64,000 bases of DNA from DATKZM01 sp035527975 (GTDB lineage: Bacteria > Pseudomonadota > Alphaproteobacteria > JAPULJ01). Under the pieces are notes generated by a model that was given only the letters and a program-made list of their open reading frames with translations, had not been told where the DNA came from and ran no database searches. The stretch lies in assembly GCA_035527975.1 (NCBI GenBank), contig DATKZM010000058.1:22002-86001 (forward strand). The letters are read 5' to 3'. The position numbers were made by a program, and so were the translations under genes. Positions 1 to 9,577 of the stretch are shown here, piece after piece (positions within the stretch are counted from its first letter, which is position 1; every line of letters starts with the position of its first letter).

Positions 1-2
1 CG

Positions 3-401
3 CTCGGCGCCTGGCGGACGCGAAAGGACAACCCCTGGGCCATGACCGCGGTGCCGATCGCCCGGCCTTACGTGGAGCTGCCGCCACGCCCAGCGTCAGG
101 CGATCCCGGGCAGTTCGCCTTCGAGGATGAGGGTTTCGTCCGCGGGATCCTTGAGAGCTCGGGCTGGTCGAAGGTGGGCTTCGAGCGGTTTGATGTCGAT
201 CTCCGCGTCGGTGATTCGGTCGACGACGCGGCGGAGTTCCTGATCGAAATGGGCCCCGTGGCTGCGCCGCTGGCCGCCGCCGACGAAAAGACCCGCGCCG
301 CCGTGGGTCGCGAATTGCGGGCGGCGCTTGAAGCCCATGCCGGCCCTGACGGCGTCCACCTCGGCTCAAGCTCCTGGATCATCACTGCGCGCAAGGCTTG
401 A
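3..401 (+). CDS. SAM-dependent methyltransferase, C-terminal part (5' truncated by window edge)
   Basis: The frame is open from base 3 and ends at TGA 401, so the true start lies upstream of the window. The visible part begins with RKDNPWAM, followed by a short segment, an FAFEDEGFVRGILESSGW block and an acidic C-terminal helix. This order (NPW motif, then PGQFAFED and a GW helix) matches the C-terminal half of class I methyltransferases of the UbiE/Methyltransf_25 type. The SAM-binding GxGxG part is missing because it lies outside the window. An internal ATG at 42 exists but would remove conserved sequence. The substrate cannot be told. Confidence 0.7.
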   Translation, partial: LGAWRTRKDNPWAMTAVPIARPYVELPPRPASGDPGQFAFEDEGFVRGILESSGWSKVGFERFDVDLRVGDSVDDAAEFLIEMGPVAAPLAAADEKTRAAVGRELRAALEAHAGPDGVHLGSSSWIITARKA

Positions 402-514
402 CCGGATCAACCATGGTCGTGATCGACCGATCCGGCCCTGGAATTCTAGATTGCGCGCGTGATCGACACACTTTTGACATCGACACCGTTATGACATTGA
501 GCATGGGGGATTTT

Positions 515-544
515 TTGCGAATCATCCTGGGCTGTGTATATAAC
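515..544 (+). promoter_or_regulatory. Candidate sigma70-type promoter of the ABC importer operon
   Basis: A -35-like TTGCGA at 515-520 is followed after 18 bp by TATAAC at 539-544, in the gap upstream of the binding-protein gene. The local sequence is AT-richer than its surroundings. The distance to the ATG at 609 leaves a leader of about 55 nt with an AGGGAGG ribosome site near 596-602. A second -35-like TTGACA at 474-479 has no good -10 partner. Prediction from consensus only. Confidence 0.4.
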
Positions 545-608
545 TCGCTCGTGGGTCCCTAGTCTGTCCAAAATAGGCGGGGCCACGATAATCACAGGGA
601 GGCATTCG

Positions 609-1814
609 ATGCGTACCATAAAAGCAATGCTCGTGGCCGGAGCCGCAGCCTTGATGGCCGCGGGTACGGCCGAGGCACGAGAGATCAAGATCGGCTTCGT
701 CGCGCCGAAATCCGGCGGCGCGGCCCAGCTTGGCGATCAAATGGAGAAGGGCGCGCGGCTCTACATGAAGCTGCATCAGAAGGAGCTGGGCGGCGATACG
801 ATCAATCTCATCGTCCGCGATTCCAAGCGTCCGGGCGGCCCCATCGCCAAGGCAGCGGCCCAGGAGCTGATCACCCGCGAGAAGGTCGAGCTGCTGACCG
901 GCCTCGTCTTCTCACCCAATGCGATGTCGGTGGCGCCGTTGGCCACCGCCGCCAATGTTCCGGTCGTGATCATGAACGCCGGCACCTCGTGGATCACCAC
1001 GCTGTCGCCCAACCTCGCCCGCGTTTCCTTCACCATGTGGCAGGCCGGCTTCATCATGGGCGAGCACGCCGCTAAGGTAATGAAGTGCAAGACCGCCGTC
1101 TCCGGCTACACCAACTATCCTCCGGGAAAAGACAGCGTCGCCGCCTTCAAGCGCGGCTTCGAGGGCGCCGGCGGTTCGGTCGTAGAGTCGCTGCCAATGG
1201 GCGGCCCGCGTAGCGCACCGGATTTCACACCCTTCTTCCAGCGCGTGAAGGACATCAAGCCGAACTGCTTCTACGTCTTCGTGCCCGGCGGCAACCACGC
1301 CGCGGGGGCTTCCAAGACTTATGTCGCGCTCAACATGAAACGAGCCGGCATCAAGCTGATCGGCCCCGGCGACGTAACCCACGATCTGCAGCTGCAGAGC
1401 ATCGGGCCGAACATCGCCGGCACCGTCGTCGCGATCCACTATCACGCCGATTTGCCGAACGCGACCAACCGAGCCTATGTCAAGGCGTTCAAGGCCGAGT
1501 ACGGCGCCAAGGCCACGCCGGACTTTGTCAGCGTCGGCGGTTATGACGGCATGGCCGCGATTTTCCACGTCATCAAGGCCGCCAAGGGCAAGCGGATCAC
1601 GGCCAAGGGTGCGATCGCGTCCCTGCGCGGCTGGAAGCACAACAGCCCGCGCGGCCCGATTATGATCGACCCGGTGACGCGCGACATCGTGCAGAACATC
1701 TACGTATCTGAGGTCTGGAACGATGGCGGCGTGCTGCGGCACAAGGTCTTGCGGACCTTCCGGGCCGTGAAAGACAAGTGCAAGGTGCTGAAGATCGGCA
1801 AGTGCGGCAAGTAG
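609..1814 (+). CDS. ABC transporter periplasmic substrate-binding protein (branched-chain amino acid / aromatic acid type)
   Basis: A 401-aa periplasmic binding protein of the type I (LivJ-like, Peripla_BP_6) fold. The ATG at 609 is chosen because AGGGAGG precedes it by about 6 nt and it starts a clean signal peptide (MRTIKAML, hydrophobic core, cleavage near AEA-RE at about residue 21). The mature part opens with EIKIGFVAPKSGG, typical of the family. It is followed by a fused permease and two ATPases, so it is the capture component of one importer. This family includes binders of branched-chain amino acids but also of benzoate and hydroxybenzoates (HbaE/CouP type); the aromatic gene context favours an aromatic acid, which is inference. 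Two cysteine pairs near the C-terminus are unusual. Confidence 0.9.
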   Translation: MRTIKAMLVAGAAALMAAGTAEAREIKIGFVAPKSGGAAQLGDQMEKGARLYMKLHQKELGGDTINLIVRDSKRPGGPIAKAAAQELITREKVELLTGLVFSPNAMSVAPLATAANVPVVIMNAGTSWITTLSPNLARVSFTMWQAGFIMGEHAAKVMKCKTAVSGYTNYPPGKDSVAAFKRGFEGAGGSVVESLPMGGPRSAPDFTPFFQRVKDIKPNCFYVFVPGGNHAAGASKTYVALNMKRAGIKLIGPGDVTHDLQLQSIGPNIAGTVVAIHYHADLPNATNRAYVKAFKAEYGAKATPDFVSVGGYDGMAAIFHVIKAAKGKRITAKGAIASLRGWKHNSPRGPIMIDPVTRDIVQNIYVSEVWNDGGVLRHKVLRTFRAVKDKCKVLKIGKCGK

Positions 1815-1853
1815 GCGACCCGCCGCACCGACGCTGATTTCGGTTTCGTCGGA

Positions 1854-1888
1854 GACAGCCGGCCGCTTTAGAGCGGCCGGCTGCTGTC
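1854..1888 (+). terminator. Hairpin between binding-protein and permease genes (attenuator/terminator-like)
   Basis: A perfect 10-bp GC-rich stem AGCCGGCCGC (1857-1866) and GCGGCCGGCT (1873-1882) closes a 6-nt loop TTTAGA; outer bases GACAG and CTGTC can extend it. There is no clear T-tract, so it may be an mRNA-stabilising or attenuating hairpin. Such a structure would fit the need for more binding protein than permease. Confidence 0.55.
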
Positions 1889-1970
1889 CCTCACGAAAGC
1901 GGGTGCGAGACGACTGTTGGGGGGCGCGCCGCCGGCCGAGGGCCGGACTGCGGCGGCGCAAGAGACCATA

Positions 1971-3902
1971 ATGGAATACGCGGTCAATACGGCAACCACC
2001 ATCCTGGTCTTCGGCATCGCCTATGCGATGCTGCTCTTCATCATCTCGGTTGGTCTTTCGATCACGATGGGCATGATGGGCTTCATCAATCTGGCCCATG
2101 GGACCTTCGCCATGGTCGGCGGCTATGTGACCGTGAAGCTGGTGGGGGCGGTTGGCGTGCCCTATCTCGCGGCCCTCGCCATCGCCTTCATCGTCGTGGC
2201 GTTGCTGGGCATGGTCATGGAGCTTGTGCTCTACCGGCGCCTCTACAACCGGCCGGAGCTCGACCAGGTCCTGCTCACCATCGGCATCGTCTTCGCTTCC
2301 GTGGCGCTGGTGACGTTCATCTGGGGCAACAACCCGCAAAACATCCAGCTTCCGAAGTTTCTTCAGGGCGACCTCGACCTCGGCTTCAAGCGAATACCGG
2401 CATTTCGAGCGTTCATGATCGTCGCCGGAGGCGTCATCGCCGCCGCCCTTTTCTTTGGGCTGGAGCGCACCCGCATCGGCGCCCAGATCCGGGCTGCGGT
2501 CGACAACCGGCGCATGGCTCAATCCTGCGGTATCAATACCGGGCGTCTCTTCACCCTGACCTTCGCGCTTGGCAGCGGCATGGCCGCGATCGGCGGCGGG
2601 CTTGGCATTCAGATCCTCGGCGGTCTCAAGCCGACCTTCGCGTTCGACTATTTGGTCGTCGTCCTGATCGTCGTCGCGGTGGGCGGTCTCGGCAACATCC
2701 GCGGCACCTTCTTCGCCGCCTTGCTGATTGGCATCACAGACTTCGCCGGCAAGTATTTCCTGCCCGAAGGCGGCTCCTTCATCATCTATCTGGTGACATT
2801 CATCGTTTTGCTTTGGCGCCCGCAGGGCTTATTTGGCCAGGCCGGGGCGACCGCGCCGAAAATAATTGCCGAGAGCGTGACGCGAGCCGTGGACGCATCC
2901 GCGCGCCTGTTGTCAAGCGATCACAGGCCACGCTGGGTCGAAGCTTTGCCTTGGGTCATAGCGATCGGCGTTTACTTCGCCTTCCCAGGCTACCGGCTGC
3001 TCGCGACGGTCATCCTGGTCATGATCCTTTTCACCCTTTCGCTCGACCTGCTGGTCGGTTATTCGGGGATCGTCTCGCTCGGTCACACGGCACTTTTCGG
3101 GACCGGCGCCTATACCGCAGCGTTGCTCGCCAACAATGGCTGGTCGGAGCCATTGAGCGGCGTGCTGGCCGCAATCGTCGCAGCGTCGATGATCGGCGCC
3201 ATTTCAGGATGGATCATCCTGCGCACCCATGGGCTGACGCTGCTGATGCTGACCATGGCCTTCTCGTTCATTCTTTATGAGCTCGCCAAAGATCTCGACG
3301 TGATCGTCATTGGCGGCGAAGAGGTCACTTTCACGGGTGGGTTCGACGGCATAAATTTCTCCAACAGTGCGATCCTTGGCCTCTTCGAGTTCGACCCTGT
3401 TTGGTTCACCGTCAATTACTGGTATGCGCTGTTTTTCCTGGCCATCGGATTTCTGGTGGTTCGCACCATCGTCTACTCGCCTTTCGGGCGCGCGCTGATC
3501 GGCATCCGTGAAAACGTTGACCGCATGCATGCCATCGGCTCGCCGGTCCAGAGCCGCAAATTGGCCGCCTACATAATTTCGGCCGCCATCGCCGGCGCGG
3601 CGGGGGCGGTCTGGGTCCAGGTGCGCGGCAACATCACGATTGCGGTCTATGAATTCGAAACCGCGGGCGCTGTCCTCATCATGATCATATTGGGCGGTAC
3701 CGGCCGCCTCTATGGCGCCTTCATCGGCGCCACGGTCTATCTGTTCCTCGAAAACCAGACCGAGACTTTCCTCGGCACCGACCCACCCTATTGGGAACTC
3801 ACTGTCGGCCTTGCTCTCGTTCTCACCGTATTATTCGCTCGGCGCGGGCTGTTAGGCGTCCTTGAAGACGTCTTCGGGCGGTGGCGCCGCAAACCCGTGT
3901 AG
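1971..3902 (+). CDS. Fused LivH-LivM-type ABC transporter permease
   Basis: A 643-aa inner-membrane protein that joins two permeases usually encoded separately. The first half (about residues 1-300) is LivH-like, with the signature region GMMGFINLAHGTFAMVGGYV near residues 35-55. A polar linker around residues 300-330 is followed by a LivM-like half with the motif DLLVGYSGIVSLGHTALFG. Both halves carry multiple hydrophobic segments. ATG 1971 begins a membrane-protein N-terminus; an upstream in-frame TTG at 1917 would add an unlikely polar tail. It is followed 4 nt later by the ATPase gene. Such fusions occur in Alphaproteobacteria. It should form the translocation channel with the flanking ATPases. 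Confidence 0.92.
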   Translation: MEYAVNTATTILVFGIAYAMLLFIISVGLSITMGMMGFINLAHGTFAMVGGYVTVKLVGAVGVPYLAALAIAFIVVALLGMVMELVLYRRLYNRPELDQVLLTIGIVFASVALVTFIWGNNPQNIQLPKFLQGDLDLGFKRIPAFRAFMIVAGGVIAAALFFGLERTRIGAQIRAAVDNRRMAQSCGINTGRLFTLTFALGSGMAAIGGGLGIQILGGLKPTFAFDYLVVVLIVVAVGGLGNIRGTFFAALLIGITDFAGKYFLPEGGSFIIYLVTFIVLLWRPQGLFGQAGATAPKIIAESVTRAVDASARLLSSDHRPRWVEALPWVIAIGVYFAFPGYRLLATVILVMILFTLSLDLLVGYSGIVSLGHTALFGTGAYTAALLANNGWSEPLSGVLAAIVAASMIGAISGWIILRTHGLTLLMLTMAFSFILYELAKDLDVIVIGGEEVTFTGGFDGINFSNSAILGLFEFDPVWFTVNYWYALFFLAIGFLVVRTIVYSPFGRALIGIRENVDRMHAIGSPVQSRKLAAYIISAAIAGAAGAVWVQVRGNITIAVYEFETAGAVLIMIILGGTGRLYGAFIGATVYLFLENQTETFLGTDPPYWELTVGLALVLTVLFARRGLLGVLEDVFGRWRRKPV

Positions 3903-3906
3903 GCAC

Positions 3907-4662
3907 ATGTCCGAGGCTGTTCTCCAGACCCGCAATCTGCACAAGGCGTTCGGCGCACTGGTGGTCGCCAACCAGATTAACTTCGCGCTTGAGCCCGGCG
4001 CGCGTCACGCCATCATCGGGCCCAACGGCGCGGGCAAGACGACCTTTGTCAATCTGATCGCCGGCGTGCTGAAGCCCGATAGCGGCCATGTGCTGCTCGG
4101 AGGAACCGACATCACGGCGCTGGCTCAGGCCGAGCGCGTCAAGCGGGGTATCGCCCGCACCTTCCAGATCAACACGCTGTTCGCCGGCCTCACGGTGTTG
4201 GAGAACCTTTACCTCGCGGTCTCCGAGCGCATGGGCACGGCCGGCGCCATGTTCCGCCCCGCCGGCGCCAGGCCCGATGTAATCGCGGAAGCGATGCGCC
4301 TCATAGAGATGCTGAAGCTCGGTGACGATGCGCGAACGACCATCGCCGAACTGCCCTATGGCCGCCAGCGGCTGGTGGAGATCGCCATCGCCCTGGCGCT
4401 CGAGCCGAAGGTCCTGTTGCTTGACGAGCCGGCGGCGGGCGTGCCCTCGGCGGAAAGCCATATCCTGCTCGACGCGGTCGCCGGGCTGCCGCCCGAAGTC
4501 GCGGTGCTGATCATCGAGCATGACATGGATGTGGTGTTCCGGTTTGCCCACAGCATCACCGTGCTGGTCAACGGTTCCGTCCTCATCACCGGAACGCCCG
4601 AGGAAATCGGCGCCGACGCCGAGGTGCGTTCGGTCTATCTGGGCGGGGCCGCCCATGGCTGA
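3907..4662 (+). CDS. ABC transporter ATP-binding protein, LivG-like
   Basis: A 251-aa ATPase of the branched-chain-type importer. Walker A GPNGAGKTT is at residues 38-46; the signature region reads ELPYGRQRLVEIA, which is the degenerate form usual for LivG; Walker B is VLLLDEPAAG, followed by an H-loop in IIEHDMDVV. ATG 3907 gives the family-typical MSEAVLQTRNLHKAFG start and lies 4 nt after the permease stop. Its 3' end overlaps the next ATPase gene by 8 nt, so the genes are translationally coupled. The long LivG-type insert around AVSERMGTAGAMF is present. Confidence 0.93.
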   Translation: MSEAVLQTRNLHKAFGALVVANQINFALEPGARHAIIGPNGAGKTTFVNLIAGVLKPDSGHVLLGGTDITALAQAERVKRGIARTFQINTLFAGLTVLENLYLAVSERMGTAGAMFRPAGARPDVIAEAMRLIEMLKLGDDARTTIAELPYGRQRLVEIAIALALEPKVLLLDEPAAGVPSAESHILLDAVAGLPPEVAVLIIEHDMDVVFRFAHSITVLVNGSVLITGTPEEIGADAEVRSVYLGGAAHG

Positions 4663-5359
4663 AGCGCTCGCGCTTGCTGGTGTGTCGGCCGGTTATGGCC
4701 CCACGCATGTTCTCGAAGACGTGACGCTCGGCGTCGGGGCCAGCCAGAGCCTTTCGATCGTCGGCCGCAACGGCGTCGGCAAATCGACGCTGCTCAATAC
4801 CATCATGGGGCACACGACGCTGCATGGCGGCACGATTCGCCTGGGCGACCGCGACATCACCCGGCTTGCCGTGCACAAGCGTGCAACCGCGGGCATCGGC
4901 TATGTGCCCCAGGAACGCGAGATCTTCCCCTCGCTCACGGTCATGGAGAACCTCACGATCGGCGAGACGCCGGGCCCCTGGACCGAGGCGGCGGTGTTCG
5001 ATCTCTTTCCCAACCTCGCCGAGCGCCGCGACAATATGGGCAATCAGCTTTCCGGCGGCGAACAGCAAATGCTGTCGATCGCACGGGCGCTGATGACGAA
5101 CCCGTCGGTGCTGTTGATGGACGAGCCGTCCGAAGGTCTGGCGCCGATCATCGTCGAAGAGCTGGTCCGCATCCTCGGCCGGCTGCGCGAAAGCGGCGGG
5201 ATTACGCTGATCCTGGTTGAGCAGAACACGCGCATCGCCTTTGAATTCTCAGACCGCACCGTGGTTCTTGATCGCGGACGGATCACCTTTGACGGCGAAA
5301 GCCAGACGCTGAAATCCGACAAGGATCTGCTCGACAAGCTGATCGGCGTCGGTGCCTGA
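4655..5359 (+). CDS. ABC transporter ATP-binding protein, LivF-like
   Basis: A 234-aa ATPase with Walker A GRNGVGKST near residue 35, the canonical signature LSGGEQQ, Walker B VLLMDEPSEGL and the LVEQN H-loop region characteristic of LivF. The start ATG overlaps the end of the livG-like gene (ATGGCTGA). It completes a binding protein, permease and two-ATPase set. A flavin monooxygenase follows within 8 nt, which suggests the imported compound is its substrate or a precursor. Confidence 0.93.
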   Translation: MAEALALAGVSAGYGPTHVLEDVTLGVGASQSLSIVGRNGVGKSTLLNTIMGHTTLHGGTIRLGDRDITRLAVHKRATAGIGYVPQEREIFPSLTVMENLTIGETPGPWTEAAVFDLFPNLAERRDNMGNQLSGGEQQMLSIARALMTNPSVLLMDEPSEGLAPIIVEELVRILGRLRESGGITLILVEQNTRIAFEFSDRTVVLDRGRITFDGESQTLKSDKDLLDKLIGVGA

Positions 5360-5367
5360 CGGCCCTG

Positions 5368-6453
5368 ATGGCGAGCACAACAATGGATTTCGGCGTCAAC
5401 TTCTTTCCCAGCGTAGGCCCGGATGAAAAATCGGCGGAGTCCTATTTCGCCGAGGCCCTGTCGCTGGTCGATCTGCTGGATGATCTCGGCTTTGGCCACG
5501 TCCGGACGGTCGAGCACTATTTCGAGCCCTATGGCGGCTACAGCCCCAACCCGGCCGTCTTCCTCGCCGCCGCCGCCCAGCGCTCGCAGCGGGCGCGGCT
5601 CGTCACCGGGGCGGTGCTGCCGATCTTCAACAACCCGCTCAAGCTCGCGGGCGAGCTTGCCATGCTCGACGCGATTTCGGGCGGCCGGCTCGACATCGGT
5701 TTTGCCCGCGCCTTTCTGCCGCACGAATTCCTTGCCTTCGGCCGCGATCTCGACGAGAGCCGGGCGCGCTTCACCGAAGGCGTCGACCAGGTCCGACGCT
5801 TGCTCGCGGAGGAGAAGGTGACGTCGCAAGGCCAATTTCATTCCTTCCGCGACGTGACCTCGCTGCCTCGCCCGACCCAGCGCCCGCATCCGCCGATCTG
5901 GATCGCCGCCTTTGCAACGCCGGACTCATTCGAGGCGGCCGGCCGCAACGGCTATTTCGTGATGGCGATACCGTTGGCCGGCGAGAAGATGACCGAGCTC
6001 ATGGGCATCTACCGCGAAGCCTGGAAGGCGGCCGGCCATCCGGGCGCGGGCCGCATGATGTTGTCCTTCGCGATGTACTGCGCGCCCACCCGCGAGGAGG
6101 CATTTGCGGTCGGCGCGCCGGCGCTCGAGAGCTACCTCGCCGCGCTGGTCGCCGCCGCTTCGGCCTGGACCGAGGGATCGTCGAGCGCCGACTATCCCGG
6201 CTACGACAAGATGATCGCCGGCTTGAAGGCCGAGACATTTCGCTCGCAATACGACAAGGGCATCGCCTGGGTCGGCACGCCCGGCGACATTTCCGACATG
6301 ATCGCCGACTACCTGCGCACCGTCGGCCGCTTCGAGAGCGCCTCGCTGCAGGTCAACTTCCACGACATCTCGGGCGAGGCGGCGGCCGCCTCGATGCGCC
6401 GTTTTTCCGAGAAAGTCATGCCGAAGTTCAAGAGCGAGACGCCGGCAGCCTGA
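5368..6453 (+). CDS. LLM-class flavin-dependent oxidoreductase (luciferase-like monooxygenase)
   Basis: A 361-aa bacterial luciferase-like TIM-barrel protein. Family marks are MDFGVNFFPSVGP at the N-terminus, VEHYFEPYGGYSPNPAVFLAAAA, the LDAISGGRLDIGFARAF block and the RPTQRPHPPIWIAA segment. Members use reduced flavin and O2 to oxygenate or cleave small organic compounds, with flavin supplied by a partner reductase that is not seen here. It follows the ABC importer genes with an 8-nt gap, so it is probably in the same operon. ATG 5368 is used; ATG 5383 (MDFGVN) is an equally plausible start. It is related to the gene at 49953. Confidence 0.88.
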   Translation: MASTTMDFGVNFFPSVGPDEKSAESYFAEALSLVDLLDDLGFGHVRTVEHYFEPYGGYSPNPAVFLAAAAQRSQRARLVTGAVLPIFNNPLKLAGELAMLDAISGGRLDIGFARAFLPHEFLAFGRDLDESRARFTEGVDQVRRLLAEEKVTSQGQFHSFRDVTSLPRPTQRPHPPIWIAAFATPDSFEAAGRNGYFVMAIPLAGEKMTELMGIYREAWKAAGHPGAGRMMLSFAMYCAPTREEAFAVGAPALESYLAALVAAASAWTEGSSSADYPGYDKMIAGLKAETFRSQYDKGIAWVGTPGDISDMIADYLRTVGRFESASLQVNFHDISGEAAAASMRRFSEKVMPKFKSETPAA

Positions 6454-6473
6454 ACCCTACGCGTATTTCGTGC

Positions 6474-7574
6474 CTAACGGCCCGCCGGATAAAACCGCCG
6501 CAGCACCCACAGTCCCGCCGTGACGAGTAACAGCGCGCCGGCCTGGTGAAGCGCACCCAGCCAAACCGGAACGAACATGACGAGCGTGGCCACGCCCAGG
6601 AGCGCCTGAAGTCCCGCCATCAGCATCAGCGTCGAGCAGGCCAGTCGCTCGGCCGGGGCAAGCCGCTCAAGTGGCCCCGGTCCCCCGGCGGGCGGGAACC
6701 GCAATGCGCGCGTCGCGCTCCAGAAAAAGAACGCCGCGAGCAAGGTTGCGATCGCCAGCACCCGGTGCACGAACTGAACGGTCACCCGGTTCTCGAAGAG
6801 ATTGAGCAGCCCCACCTCGCGGTCCCACAAATCGGGCGGCACCAGGCCCTCGCCCATCTGCGGGAAGGTATTGTAGATGAGCCCGGCATCGAGACCCGCC
6901 ACGAAGGCGCCGGCCACGAGCGTCAAGCAGATCAGCGCCAAGACGCAGACCGCAAAAACCCGCAACCATCGCGGCGCGCGTATCGCAGGCGCCGTGGCCG
7001 TTGACGCGCGGCCGCCCAGGAAAAGCCCCCAGGCCGTCCAGATCAGCGCCGCGTAGATCAGCACTGCGAGCGCCAGATGCGCCGCCAGGCGGTACTGGCT
7101 CACCGAGGGGCGGTCGACCAGTCCCGACTTCACCATGACCCAGCCGAGCACGCCCTGCATGCCGCCGAGTATGAAGAGCCCGACCAGCCGCGGCTTGAGC
7201 CCCGGCCGGACGCGGCGCCGGACCCAAAACCAGACCATGGGCACGAAGAAAGCGAGCCCGATCACCCGCCCAAACAAGCGATGAAGATATTCCAGCCAGA
7301 AGATCGCCTTGAAACCGGCGAGATCCATGCCGGCATTCTTCTTGGCGTATTCCGGGAACTGTTTGTAGCGCTCGAACAGCGCCTGCCATTCGGTATCGGA
7401 AAGCGGCGGCAGCCAGCCCAGCAGCGGCTTCCAGTCGACTATCGACAGCCCCGACTCGGTCAGCCGCGTCACCCCGCCAAGCACCACCATCGCGAAGACC
7501 ATGGCAGCCACGATGGTGAGCCACCAGGCGATCGCCCGGTCAGATGCCGCGGCGCGCAAATCGGTCTGCTCCAT
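6474..7574 (-). CDS. ctaA: Heme A synthase (COX15/CtaA family)
   Basis: About 366 aa, polytopic, converting heme O to heme A for aa3-type cytochrome oxidases. Recognised by the N-terminal TM with VVLGGVTRLTESGLSIVDWKP, the EYLHRLFGRVIGL heme-ligand motif, GGMQGVLGWVMVKSGL, the second half with GLIYNTFPQMG and QFVHRVLA, and LGVATLV near the end. ATG 7574 is preferred; an in-frame start at 7643 would add 23 residues without family similarity. It lies convergent to the monooxygenase gene and stands alone. Its presence implies aerobic respiration through a heme A oxidase. Confidence 0.95.
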   Translation of the reverse strand: MEQTDLRAAASDRAIAWWLTIVAAMVFAMVVLGGVTRLTESGLSIVDWKPLLGWLPPLSDTEWQALFERYKQFPEYAKKNAGMDLAGFKAIFWLEYLHRLFGRVIGLAFFVPMVWFWVRRRVRPGLKPRLVGLFILGGMQGVLGWVMVKSGLVDRPSVSQYRLAAHLALAVLIYAALIWTAWGLFLGGRASTATAPAIRAPRWLRVFAVCVLALICLTLVAGAFVAGLDAGLIYNTFPQMGEGLVPPDLWDREVGLLNLFENRVTVQFVHRVLAIATLLAAFFFWSATRALRFPPAGGPGPLERLAPAERLACSTLMLMAGLQALLGVATLVMFVPVWLGALHQAGALLLVTAGLWVLRRFYPAGR

Positions 7575-7797
7575 CACCGCCACTTTCACGTACCTATTCG
7601 GTATCCCTGCGCCCTTCGGTCTAACGGCCGCGGACTCTATCATCCATGCCCCGCCCGGCCAGCGTCTTGACGCGCATCAAGGCAAGGCGCGTCGCGCGCC
7701 TTTCTATTGGCCCTCACATCCTTTCAACCGCCAGCACAACGGCGTATAGACAACGCGGTGCCGGGGAAACAGACGCAAGGGAGCGGAAGAGCAAGCC

Positions 7798-9408
<1,611 letters not shown>

Positions 9409-9577
9409 ATCCCGGCGAGGCGGGCAACGTCGTTTCGAACACGGTCCTGCCGAAACCTGGACCATTTGTCCGTATGATGGTTATGTACCCGCGGGCGCGC
9501 GTTGCACCGGCGTGCCCATTTTTAGGCGTTTGTTATGTTTAGGCGTTTCTTAAGGCGTTTCACGGCATCCATCGAAA

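Noticed and set aside
912..2522. Long open frame on the reverse strand across the ABC binding protein and permease genes
   Set aside because: It is antisense to two clearly conserved genes, is rich in His/Asp/Arg as expected from high-GC complementary reading, and matches no family.
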